Source of the DNA: a virus
IMG/VR virus record: IMGVR_UViG_3300028800_001035
Location: 1 to 64,000 of that record
Direction: 5' to 3' (one strand)
DNA: 64,000 bases
Numbering within the stretch: position 1 is the first letter of the stretch; each line of letters begins with the position of its first letter. The translations under genes and the position numbers were made by a program. Shown here one piece after another: positions 57,277 through 64,000 of this stretch. The notes under the pieces are model-generated. The model did no database searches. It was given only the letters and a program-made list of their open reading frames with translations, and had not been told where the DNA came from.

Positions 57277-57521
57277 CTCCCGACCTCGATCTTCCCCGGC
57301 TGCCAATAGGTCCGCGCGCCTATTCCCGGGCGGTCGAGAAACTCGCCGCGCTTGCCGGGCTTGTAGAGGTCGACGAGGACGAGGAAGCCGAACGTCTCGT
57401 CCGGGATCACGCGCTTGACCCGCCCCGCCCGACCGAAGCAAGGGTCGTCGCGGATGATCACGTCGCGCCCGACGAGGCGTTCGGCGGCGGCGAAGGTCGC
57501 CGCAAAGTCGGAAGCCATCAC
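57273..57521 (-). CDS. small beta-rich hypothetical protein (82 aa)
   Basis: GTG 57521 then ATG 57518. ATFAAAERLVGRDVIIRDDP, GRAGRVKRVIPDETFGFLVL, VDLYKPGKRGEFLDRPG. Looks like an SH3-type small barrel. TGA overlaps the helicase ATG. Unknown. Confidence 0.55.
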   Translation of the reverse strand: MMASDFAATFAAAERLVGRDVIIRDDPCFGRAGRVKRVIPDETFGFLVLVDLYKPGKRGEFLDRPGIGARTYWQPGKIEVGR

Positions 57522-58009
57522 GGCGCGTCCGCCTTCTCAAGCTCGCCGGGGGCGCTCGCGAAGAAGTCGGCGGGAGAGTCGTAGCGGAGGCTCGCGACGA
57601 TCTCGTCGAGCGCGACCTTGAGCGTCCCGCGCCGCTTCATCGCTCGACCGAACTGCCACTTCGAGTATCCCCGGTTCGTTCCGATAACGTAGATCGGCTT
57701 CCCGTGCGCGTCGGCGTAGCCCGCCTCGTAGAGCGCGCCCTTGAGGTCGTCGTCGCGCTCGGCGTAGACGAGGAAGACGTCGGCGCGACGTATGTCGGCC
57801 TTGTTATCCTCGAGCCAGTGCCGCGCGGGGCGGTTCATCTCGCTCGAAACGTCGGCGACGGCGGCCCAGCGGGAAGTCAGGTAGATGTTTGGGTAGGCGT
57901 CGCGGATCGCGAGGATCTTCTTCGCGTGGAGGAGCTTGCTCGCGGCATAGAGCGAGACGGACGCCCCCGGCGGTAGCGCCATACTCTGCGTCTTCATATC
58001 TCCGGTCAT
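57518..58009 (-). CDS. nucleoside 2-deoxyribosyltransferase-like protein (163 aa)
   Basis: YAASKLLHAKKILAIRDAYP, SEMNRPARHWLEDNKADIRR, ADVFLVYAERDDDLKGALYE, AGYADAHGKPIYVIG. The last two segments match the NDT fold (ADV--V ... GA-YE-GYA-A-GKP). Such proteins move or break the N-glycosidic bond of nucleosides or nucleotides; close relatives also act in nucleotide-signal chemistry. Here the substrate is unknown. Next to a ParB-like gene. Confidence 0.65.
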   Translation of the reverse strand: MTGDMKTQSMALPPGASVSLYAASKLLHAKKILAIRDAYPNIYLTSRWAAVADVSSEMNRPARHWLEDNKADIRRADVFLVYAERDDDLKGALYEAGYADAHGKPIYVIGTNRGYSKWQFGRAMKRRGTLKVALDEIVASLRYDSPADFFASAPGELEKADAP

Positions 58010-58854
58010 TGTTTTCCCTTTCCGAGGTTCTTGGTGAATAGTTCTTCGAGGCCCGCCGCGTAGGCGGCGATCAGGGTCGCTCCGGAGGAGAGCTTCCGCG
58101 ACTCCGCCATTCCGAAGAGATATTTGATCCCGACGGTCTTGATCGCGCGGATCACGCCGATCGGGTCGGCGAGCCACGCCGGGTTGGCGGCGAGGACGGA
58201 GGTCGTCGCCGTCACGATCGGGGCGCGGAGGAGGCCCGGGTTGCCGCCGCCGGTATCGACGACCGTCCGGAGCGCGAGTTCGAGGACCTCGGGCCCCCAG
58301 GACTTGAAGGCCTTCTCGAGCGCGCCGATCGCGAGGGTCTCGCCGGGGACCATCCCGGAGAGCGGCTTCGTCCCGCGCGGGATCGTCACGCCGACCTTCT
58401 CGAGGACGCGGCTCAAGCGGACGGCGACGGAATCCCCGGCCATGAGCCGCGCGTGCCAGATTTGCTGCTCGGCGATCGCGGTAACGGCCCCGTTGATCAC
58501 GGAGAAGGCCTTCGCCTCGTCCGCCCGGTCCCCCCTGATAACGAGGCACGGGACCTTCTCGATCCCGCCGTGGGTCCGCGCTGCGATCGCCCGGTGCTGC
58601 CCGTCGATTACGGCGTAGAGGCCGCCCTCGCGCGCGCAGACGACGAGCGGGGAGAAGAGGCTCCAGGAGAAGTTTTCGATCACCTGCCGGATGTTCTTCT
58701 CGCCCTTCGGCCCGATCGGTCGCTGATACTTCGGGTCGATCCGGAGGTCGCGGAGGTCGAGCCACGCGAGCTCGCCGACGGCGTCGGTCGGAGCCGGGTT
58801 CGGGAAGGGCGGCGCGAAGGCGACCGCGTCGAGGGAGAGAAGTTCGTCGTTCAT
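58006..58854 (-). CDS. ParB/Srx-fold protein (282 aa)
   Basis: LDLRDLRIDPKYQRPIGPKG, KNIRQVIENFSWSLFSPLVV, LYAVIDGQHRAIAARTHGGI and VPCLVIRG follow the ParB-like catalytic fold (R-IDP-YQRP ... S-----V--------IDGQHR--A). C-terminal half is helical without a visible HTH. Such phage ParB-like proteins act as nucleases or CTP-binding DNA proteins; function unresolved here. Confidence 0.75.
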   Translation of the reverse strand: MNDELLSLDAVAFAPPFPNPAPTDAVGELAWLDLRDLRIDPKYQRPIGPKGEKNIRQVIENFSWSLFSPLVVCAREGGLYAVIDGQHRAIAARTHGGIEKVPCLVIRGDRADEAKAFSVINGAVTAIAEQQIWHARLMAGDSVAVRLSRVLEKVGVTIPRGTKPLSGMVPGETLAIGALEKAFKSWGPEVLELALRTVVDTGGGNPGLLRAPIVTATTSVLAANPAWLADPIGVIRAIKTVGIKYLFGMAESRKLSSGATLIAAYAAGLEELFTKNLGKGKQ

Positions 58855-59207
58855 ATCGCCTCCGCGTTCGGGTCCGCCATATAGTAGCCGCGTCCCCAGG
58901 ACGTCCCGATGTCGATCCCGAGCGGCTTGATTTTCTTCCGGAGCTTGCAGACGTATACGTCGACTATCTTGATCTCCGGGACCTCTTCCTCGGTCCTCCG
59001 GAGTTGGTATAGGTGCTCGAGGATCGCCTCCTTCGGGACGATCCGCCCGGCCCTCTCGAAGATGAACTCGAAGACCGCCATCTCCTGCGGGGTCAACGAC
59101 CCGCAGCGCTTGCCGCCGTAGCGTATCTCCGCGCGGTCGCGGTCGAGGATTATTCCGCCGAACTCGGGAAGCGCCGAACCGCAATGCTCGCAAACTCTCC
59201 CGCTCAT
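58851..59207 (-). CDS. receiver-less CtrA-like winged-helix DNA-binding protein (118 aa)
   Basis: Residues 6-9 are C-x2-C (CEHCG). Residues about 30-112 are a Trans_reg_C winged helix: RCGSLTPQEMAVFEFIFERA, GRIVPKEAILEHLYQ, VPEIKIVDVYVCKLRKKIKP, TSWGRGYYMADP. The recognition-helix stretch is close to CtrA's PELKIIDVFICKLRKKL and its VWGRGYVLRDP end. There is no receiver domain. It should bind CtrA-like sites, but is not set by phosphorylation. Overlaps the upstream stop. Confidence 0.85.
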   Translation of the reverse strand: MSGRVCEHCGSALPEFGGIILDRDRAEIRYGGKRCGSLTPQEMAVFEFIFERAGRIVPKEAILEHLYQLRRTEEEVPEIKIVDVYVCKLRKKIKPLGIDIGTSWGRGYYMADPNAEAI

Positions 59208-59623
59208 CCGTAGACCTCCCCTATCATCGACGCGACGGCGCGAGCGTGCGGGCCCGTCGCCTCGAACTGCTCGACGAGGATCGCGACGACCTTGCTCCGG
59301 CGCTCGAGCTCGCCGGGCGCGAGCTCCGGGCGCGTCGCGCGAACGGCGGAATAGCCGAGCCCGAAAACGGTCGTCGTCAGGACGACGCCGTAGTCCGCGA
59401 GCTTGAAACGGAGCCGCGAGGCGTAGACGCGGGAGGCGTTGAGCGGGTCCTCTTCGACCTTGCCGACGTCGCCGACGAGGTCCCGATGCCGCACCGGGCG
59501 ACCCTCGGCGCGAAGTAGCGTCGCGACGAAGCGCGCCTCGGCGCGGGTCAGGCTCATTTCGACCGGGGCGTGAAACCGCCTCGCGACCTCGTCGAACGAC
59601 CATCCTCCCCACTCGATCATCAT
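59204..59623 (-). CDS. second OmpR-type winged-helix DNA-binding protein (139 aa)
   Basis: Start at ATG 59623 or ATG 59620. WSFDEVARRFHAPVEMSLTR, AEARFVATLLRAEGRPVRHR, DLVGDVGKVEEDPLNASRVY, ASRLRFKLADYGVVLTTTVF and GLGYSAV form a Trans_reg_C fold; the LTRAEA ... SRLR-K ... G-GY pattern is clear. C-terminal 45 residues (ELAPGELERRSKVVAILVEQ) are an extra helix. Encoded next to the CtrA-like gene, again without a receiver domain. Confidence 0.75.
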   Translation of the reverse strand: MMIEWGGWSFDEVARRFHAPVEMSLTRAEARFVATLLRAEGRPVRHRDLVGDVGKVEEDPLNASRVYASRLRFKLADYGVVLTTTVFGLGYSAVRATRPELAPGELERRSKVVAILVEQFEATGPHARAVASMIGEVYG

Positions 59624-61215
59624 CACATCTCCACCGCCGCCGCGCCGCGCGGGACGGCGTGCTCTTCGGTCTGCTCGGGGAAGGCGGGAACCGACCAATA
59701 GTCGACCCGCTTGCCCTTGATGTCGGATGCGTGACTATCGACGCCGCGCTTGCGGAGCCAGCGCCAGGCGTCGCGGTCGTTGATCCCAGCGAAGCGGTGG
59801 GCGGTCAAGTAGGCGAAGAAGTCGGTCGAGCGGAAGTAGACGCGCTTCTTCGCGTGATCCGTAAAGGCCTTCCCGAGGATGATTTCTTCGAGGAGCCGCG
59901 CGCGGGCCCGGCCTGTGCAGAAGGCGGCGAGGTGCGCGAAGAACTGCCCCTCCCGCGTCCCGTCGTCGGGAACGACGATCGTCGTCGCGCTTGCGAGGAG
60001 GTCGCGGACGATCTTCTCCCAGGCGGACGGCTTGACGGGGTTGGGCCATTTGTTGAGGCGCTCGATCACGAAGGTCCGGAACTTGCGCTGATCCGTCAAC
60101 GCGTCGGTCGTCACCTCGAGGAGCTCGCCGTCGACCTCGATCACCCAGACGGGCGGTTCGGTCAGGACTTTGGCGAGGGTCCCGAACTTGACGCCGGGGT
60201 CGAGCGGTTCGCCGCCAAGGCCGAAGTCGACCTTGGCGCAGGCGGTCTTGTTGCAGACGCCGGAGATCGGGCCGTCTTTGCATTTGTAGAAGTAGTTCTT
60301 CTTCTTGACCGACTTGACGACCGACCGTATATCCGCGCTCGGAACGCCGAGGCCGAGCCGGTCATTGTAGTCGATCAGCGCGGCCTCGACGTCCTCCTCG
60401 CCGCGCTTCTTGAGGTATATCCCGATGTCGAAGAGGGAGTTGTTTCCCCAATCGCCCCAGCCGTTCGTCGCCCAGAGCGTCCGGAGGCACGGCGGAGCTC
60501 CGGGGAAGAGGTCCTCGCCCGGCGGCGGAAGATCGGGCGGCGTCGCGACCTCGATCTTCTCGAGCGTCTCCGGCGAGATCGCGCGGCGGCGAACCTCCTC
60601 TATGAACTCGTCGACCGAGAGCGCCTCGTCGTTCGGCCCGAGGGCGTAGCGGAGGCTCCGGTTGCCTCCGGCATACGGGATGTTGATCCAGGACCCGTCC
60701 GACTCCGGCGTAAGGACGTCCTGCTTCGGAAATATTTCGACGCCGGGATGGCCCAAGGCGATAGCCCAGGCGATCAGCTTCTCGCGGACGAGCGTCGCCC
60801 GCGCGGGCGAAGAGAGGAAGAGGTAGGCGTGCGCGCCGGAGGACTTGGTCCGGCAAACGATCAAAGGAAGGCCGAGCTCGGCGACCTTGGCTCTGAACTT
60901 CTCGATGGTTAGCGGATAGACGTCGACGTCGATTGCGCCGAAGACGGCGGTTCCGTCCTCGCGGATCGGGACGATCCCGAGCCCGACCGGGCCCGTAACG
61001 GGCTCGTCGGTCTTCTCGTCCTTGACGGTCGCGATCACCCCGGAGAGGTGATCTTCCCATTCCTTGAGGCCGACGGGGCGCTTCGACGTCCAGGGACGGC
61101 CGACGATCTTGCCGGTCTTCGGATCGGCGATCGCGCCGGTCGGAACGACGTAGCGCCCGCTCGATCGCGCGAGCCCCGCAAATATCCGAGAAAATTCTTC
61201 CGCCCTTGATGACAA
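59623..61215 (-). CDS. archaeo-eukaryotic-type primase (AEP, 530 aa)
   Basis: TTG 61215. Catalytic metal motif GAIDVDVY (D96, D98), second motif KSSGAHAYLFL (S126-G-A-H129), then VEIFPKQ. A cysteine set FYKCKDGPISGVCNKTAC (near 310-326) may hold zinc. C-terminal half is helical with GQFFAHLAAFCTGRARARLL. Family I recognise from phage TOTE-like primases. It should make primers for the family A polymerase. Confidence 0.82.
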   Translation of the reverse strand: MSSRAEEFSRIFAGLARSSGRYVVPTGAIADPKTGKIVGRPWTSKRPVGLKEWEDHLSGVIATVKDEKTDEPVTGPVGLGIVPIREDGTAVFGAIDVDVYPLTIEKFRAKVAELGLPLIVCRTKSSGAHAYLFLSSPARATLVREKLIAWAIALGHPGVEIFPKQDVLTPESDGSWINIPYAGGNRSLRYALGPNDEALSVDEFIEEVRRRAISPETLEKIEVATPPDLPPPGEDLFPGAPPCLRTLWATNGWGDWGNNSLFDIGIYLKKRGEEDVEAALIDYNDRLGLGVPSADIRSVVKSVKKKNYFYKCKDGPISGVCNKTACAKVDFGLGGEPLDPGVKFGTLAKVLTEPPVWVIEVDGELLEVTTDALTDQRKFRTFVIERLNKWPNPVKPSAWEKIVRDLLASATTIVVPDDGTREGQFFAHLAAFCTGRARARLLEEIILGKAFTDHAKKRVYFRSTDFFAYLTAHRFAGINDRDAWRWLRKRGVDSHASDIKGKRVDYWSVPAFPEQTEEHAVPRGAAAVEM

Positions 61216-61251
61216 TGCCCCGAGCCTTCAATCGACTTCTTCGTCTCGTTG

Positions 61252-61290
61252 AAAAACCCGGGCGGCGGAGCCCTTCTATCCGCCGCCCGG
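61252..61290 (-). terminator. intrinsic terminator before the primase gene
   Basis: 12-bp perfect stem CCGGGCGGCGGA / TCCGCCGCCCGG (61258-61269 with 61279-61290) and, reading leftward, a G then TTTTT. It lies between the gene at 61303 and the primase start at 61215, so primase mRNA is probably limited or has its own start. Confidence 0.85.
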
Positions 61291-61302
61291 TTCAGGCGAC
61301 GC

Positions 61303-62217
61303 TTACATCTCGACTTCGTTCTCGGCTGCGGGTTCCTCGACCAAACCGCCGGTGTAGTCGACCTCGGCCTTGCCCTCCTCGACAAACTTCGCGAACTCCT
61401 TCGCCATAGCGAAGAGCGGGTCGGACTTCTTGATGAACGACTTGACGGAGACGTCGTCCGAGCCGTCCTCCTTCTTCGCGAGGAGCCCGATCACGTAACC
61501 CTTGAACGCGCCCTTCTTGTTGCGCTCGTTGCCGGTGGTCAGGAGCCACTTGTGGGAATAGAGCGCGGGCTTGACCGGGACCTCCGAACCGGCGACGAGG
61601 TATTCGAAGCCGTCGGCGCGGTCGATGAACGTAGTGTATTTAGAAATTTGCGTCGACTGGAACGGAACAATCGCGCGGAACTTCGATCCCGTCGCCGGGT
61701 CGATGAGGATCGAGTAGAGCTCGAAGCTCTCGACGATCTCCGTCCCGTCGAGCGGCTTGCCGTCCTTGTCCCGCTTGGTCACGCCGTTCGGGAGGCGGCC
61801 GAACTTGCCGAACTTGGCGCGGAGGTCCTTGATGAGCTTGTCGCCGGGCTGATGAAGGCCGACGAAGCCCCCGCCGATCTCGCGCGGCGTATATTCGATG
61901 AACTTGTGATCCCGCGCGCACGCGATCATAATCAACGACGAGTAGAGCTGCTTCGACGCCGTGTTCATGAAGAGCCCGGCCTTGGCGTTCGGCATATACT
62001 TGGCGTTGCCCTCCTCGCACTCCGGAGAGTTCGATTGAAGGATGCGGAGGAAGGGAACCTTCCGCTCGTCGGCGGAGATGTTCTTGAGCCCAGCCCCCCT
62101 GTCCTCCTCGTCGATCTCGACGACCGCGAGCTGGGTATTGTTTGCCGCCGTCGGGAGCTGCTTGTCGGCTTCCGGGGCCGGAGCCTCGGGTTTCTTTTCT
62201 TCGGTCTTGGCGTTCAT
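61303..62217 (-). CDS. phage DNA-associated protein, ssDNA-binding-like (tentative, 304 aa)
   Basis: Pro/Glu-rich start, then VPFLRILQSNSPECEEGNAK, GLFMNTASKQLYSSLIMIAC, FIEYTPREIGGGFVGLHQPG, and late ALYSHKWLLTTGNERNKKGA. It is next to the primase and is strongly expressed-looking (terminator after it). The acidic C-terminal tail (VEEPAAENEVEM) is typical of phage ssDNA-binding proteins. Role inferred from that and position. AAGGAT precedes ATG. Confidence 0.5.
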   Translation of the reverse strand: MNAKTEEKKPEAPAPEADKQLPTAANNTQLAVVEIDEEDRGAGLKNISADERKVPFLRILQSNSPECEEGNAKYMPNAKAGLFMNTASKQLYSSLIMIACARDHKFIEYTPREIGGGFVGLHQPGDKLIKDLRAKFGKFGRLPNGVTKRDKDGKPLDGTEIVESFELYSILIDPATGSKFRAIVPFQSTQISKYTTFIDRADGFEYLVAGSEVPVKPALYSHKWLLTTGNERNKKGAFKGYVIGLLAKKEDGSDDVSVKSFIKKSDPLFAMAKEFAKFVEEGKAEVDYTGGLVEEPAAENEVEM

Positions 62218-62278
62218 GTCGATATCCTTTTGGTCTTCGTTGAGCCGGTTCCTGGTTGCGTCGACCGGCGGCGGCGCG

Positions 62279-62719
62279 TCATACCCTTTCGGGTATCTTG
62301 ACCGCTCGCGTCGGCGAGCGGGAGAAGCAGGGGGTTTTGCGGTCTTCGACTTCGGCCTTGACCTCGGCCGCGCTGACGAGGCTCGTCGGTTTCCAGCCCT
62401 TGGTCGGACGGAGCTCGTACAAGCGCGCGGGAAGGACCGGGAGGCCGCGCCAATCTTTGCGCTGAACGACGAAGCGGCGGAGGGGCTTCCTCTCGTCGGC
62501 GATCATACCGGCGGCGATCTTGTCGCCCTCGGGATTGGCGCGGGCGGAAAGGACGCGGTCCGCGATGTTGCTGATCTCGCGCCAGACCGGCGGCATCTCG
62601 CCCTTGTAGTACTGCTCGACGCCGGGGAGGCCGATCTTCTCCCAGAACTCGGCGTGGTCGGTCATCTTCGGGTTGTTCTTGAGGACCGCGCAGGCCGTTG
62701 CGACTAGCTTGTTGCCCAT
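62279..62719 (-). CDS. hypothetical protein (146 aa)
   Basis: NNPKMTDHAEFWEKIGLPGV, YKGEMPPVWREISNIADRVL and RKPLRRFVVQRKDWRGLPVL. Helical. The last 15 codons fall on two hairpins (62281-62321), so the C-terminus CFSRSPTRAVKIPERV may be read-through of a structured mRNA end. No family. Confidence 0.55.
   Translation of the reverse strand: MGNKLVATACAVLKNNPKMTDHAEFWEKIGLPGVEQYYKGEMPPVWREISNIADRVLSARANPEGDKIAAGMIADERKPLRRFVVQRKDWRGLPVLPARLYELRPTKGWKPTSLVSAAEVKAEVEDRKTPCFSRSPTRAVKIPERV
62281..62321 (-). repeat. two adjacent hairpins at a gene end
   Basis: Leftward reading: CCGCTCGC-CGAC-GCGAGCGG (62302-62321) and ATACCC-GAAA-GGGTAT (62281-62296). The second has a GNRA tetraloop. No T-run follows. 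They may protect mRNA 3' ends or slow translation, not end transcription. Confidence 0.6.
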
Positions 62720-62935
62720 CTAACTCTTCCTCTTCGTCGCGGTGAAATTGTTGACGACCTTCGGGTCGATCCGGCGGCGCGGGCCGACGCCGCGCTCGGC
62801 GCGGAGCCGGACGACCTCGGCGCAACCGAAGCGGGACTGCTCGACGAAGACCGCGTTGAAGAGCTTCGTGCGGGACTTCTTCCCTACCGCGACGACGCCG
62901 ACCTCGTTGTAGATGTATTTTCCGTTCTTGCTCAT
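62720..62935 (-). CDS. hypothetical protein (71 aa)
   Basis: MSKNGKYIYNEVGVVAVGKK, SRTKLFNAVFVEQSRFGCAE, VVRLRAERGVGPRRRIDPK. Basic alpha/beta. Stop abuts the next gene (62719). ATG overlaps the upstream stop. Unknown. Confidence 0.5.
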   Translation of the reverse strand: MSKNGKYIYNEVGVVAVGKKSRTKLFNAVFVEQSRFGCAEVVRLRAERGVGPRRRIDPKVVNNFTATKRKS

Positions 62936-63522
62936 TTCCCCTCCTTCGGCCCGACCAATTCGGCGCGCGTCAATTCGAATATCCCGATCAAGTCGCGCGG
63001 GAGCCGAAGCTCGAGCGGGACCTTCCCGGCGTCTTCCTTCTCGATCCGGCGGCGGACGAACGCCCGCCACGTCGCCGGGTGAATGTTGTCTTCGACCTCG
63101 TGCTCGATCGGACGCTTCCGCTTCTCGAGGTCGCGTATGAATTTGGCCGCGAGCTTCTCCTCCCCCTTGTCGAAGAAGGCCGTAACGACCTTCCGGACGA
63201 TCGGGAAGCCGTGCGCGGCGAGCCAGGCGTGTACCGCCGGTTCGTCTTCCTTGCGGATCGTCCCGGAGATGACTTTCGACTTCTCGACGCTCCAGCCGCC
63301 GTCGAGCGGGACCGAAGAGACCCCGGCCTCGCGGAGCGCGGCGGGGAGCTCGAACTCCTCGATCATCTTGACCTCCGCCGCGAACTTCGCGGCCTCGGCC
63401 TCGGCGACGGCTAGGTGCTTCTTCGCCTTCCACAACCGTCCCGCGATCGCGCGGATCGAGACGAGGGCTTGTGCCCCCGGCTCGACGCGCGGCTCGATCT
63501 CGGAGGGGTCGACGCGGATCAT
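62932..63522 (-). CDS. hypothetical helical protein (196 aa)
   Basis: AGRLWKAKKHLAVAEAEAAK, then VSSVPLDGGWSVEKSKVISG, HAWLAAHGFPIVRKVVTAFF and RDLEKRKRPIEHEVEDNIHP. I have seen this layout in other phage replication regions, but its role is unknown to me. Charged throughout. Confidence 0.55.
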   Translation of the reverse strand: MIRVDPSEIEPRVEPGAQALVSIRAIAGRLWKAKKHLAVAEAEAAKFAAEVKMIEEFELPAALREAGVSSVPLDGGWSVEKSKVISGTIRKEDEPAVHAWLAAHGFPIVRKVVTAFFDKGEEKLAAKFIRDLEKRKRPIEHEVEDNIHPATWRAFVRRRIEKEDAGKVPLELRLPRDLIGIFELTRAELVGPKEGK

Positions 63523-63523
63523 C

Positions 63524-63799
63524 CTAGAACCCGTTCGCCTTGCGCCAGCGCGCGAAGCGGAGGGCGCGCTCGTAGAAGTCGGGGCTCTCGGTCATACTCT
63601 CGACCAAGCCTTTGAAGGTAAGTCCCGAGACGCCGTCCCCGGCCTTGCGCGGCCACTCCGCCGCGAGGCGGTTCGAGACCTCGTCGTCGAGCGCCTTCTC
63701 CGGCGTTGCGTGAACGCGGCCCGCGTAGCCGGTATAGGCGGGCGTCGGCTTGACCGAAAACTCCTCGAGTCCGGGGATTGCGTATGAGTTCTCCGTCAT
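63524..63799 (-). CDS. hypothetical protein (91 aa)
   Basis: MTENSYAIPGLEEFSVKPTP, RVHATPEKALDDEVSNRLAA and GLVESMTESPDFYERALRFA, then RWRKANGF. ATG overlaps the upstream stop. Unknown. Confidence 0.5.
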   Translation of the reverse strand: MTENSYAIPGLEEFSVKPTPAYTGYAGRVHATPEKALDDEVSNRLAAEWPRKAGDGVSGLTFKGLVESMTESPDFYERALRFARWRKANGF

Positions 63800-64000
63800 A
63801 GCGCGGCCTCGTACGGCGCGGCTTCGAGGAGAGCGGCGACGTGCTCGGGGAGGACTTCGCCGCGCTGGCATCCAATCGCTTCGTTCGCGTTGAAGAAGAC
63901 GCCGTAGCCGTGCTCCCAACTCAAGCCGATATTTTTCGCGATCGTTTGCGCCTCGAAGTATGCCTCCTGGCTATTGACCGTCCGCCCCGTCGCGGACGAG
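63796..64000 (-). CDS. hypothetical protein, 5' end outside the window
   Basis: The C-terminal 67 residues are visible: TVNSQEAYFEAQTIAKNIGL, WEHGYGVFFNANEAIGCQRG, EVLPEHVAALLEAAPYEAAL. The stop overlaps the next ATG (ATGA). The frame is open to the window edge. Function unknown. Confidence 0.5.
   Translation of the reverse strand, partial: SSATGRTVNSQEAYFEAQTIAKNIGLSWEHGYGVFFNANEAIGCQRGEVLPEHVAALLEAAPYEAAL

Noticed and set aside
1-64000. CRISPR arrays, tRNA genes, integrase or IS elements
   Set aside because: No spacer-repeat pattern, no cloverleaf-like sequence with CCA context, and no integrase or transposase motifs were found by reading; small tRNAs could still be missed without a scan.

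Overview
The window is a 64 kb piece of a tailed double-stranded DNA phage (or a closely related prophage) of GC-rich composition. A DUF3383-type sheath, tube, spike, gp25-like wedge and J-like baseplate proteins give it a contractile tail, that is, myovirus morphology. The host is probably an alphaproteobacterium: the phage encodes a DUF3309 protein common in that class and a stand-alone DNA-binding domain very like that of the alphaproteobacterial cell-cycle regulator CtrA. I saw no tRNA, rRNA, CRISPR array, integrase or insertion sequence.

Layout. Positions 1-145 hold the start of a leftward gene cut by the window edge. Positions 146-525 are an AT-rich, repeat-bearing divergent control region. 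Positions 526-35,604 are one long rightward late block: a NusG/RfaH-like factor; small and large terminase; portal; minor head protein; a Nudix-protease-scaffold fusion with a nested scaffold start; capsid; neck and completion proteins; sheath; tube; tail chaperone with a -1 frameshift; tape measure; baseplate hub, spike and wedge; tail spike; endolysin; three large fibre-like proteins with Sec signal peptides; then lysis functions (lipoprotein, holin-like protein, overlapping spanins). A two-way terminator at 35,634-35,671 closes this block against the opposing one.

Positions 35,702-64,000 are a leftward early/middle block packed with ATGA/GTGA/TTGA overlaps. It encodes a SleB-like hydrolase, a GHKL-like protein, two SF1 helicases, an HTH regulator, a PD-(D/E)XK nuclease, a DEDD exonuclease, an array of tiny genes (44,996-46,659), a family A DNA polymerase, two methyltransferases, a PP-loop enzyme, a sliding-clamp-like protein, a ribbon-helix-helix regulator, a ParB-like protein, two CtrA/OmpR-like winged-helix proteins and an archaeo-eukaryotic-type primase. 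Three copies of one promoter (TTTACT, 17-18 bp, TAGGAT or CTTATG) drive parts of it.

How the parts may work together (inference): the primase, polymerase, clamp-like protein, helicases and nucleases form the replication set. The CtrA-like proteins and small regulators probably redirect host and phage transcription. The NusG-like factor at the head of the late block could let polymerase read through the whole 35 kb, including the strong terminator after the capsid gene. All functional names come from motif reading alone; no database search was run.
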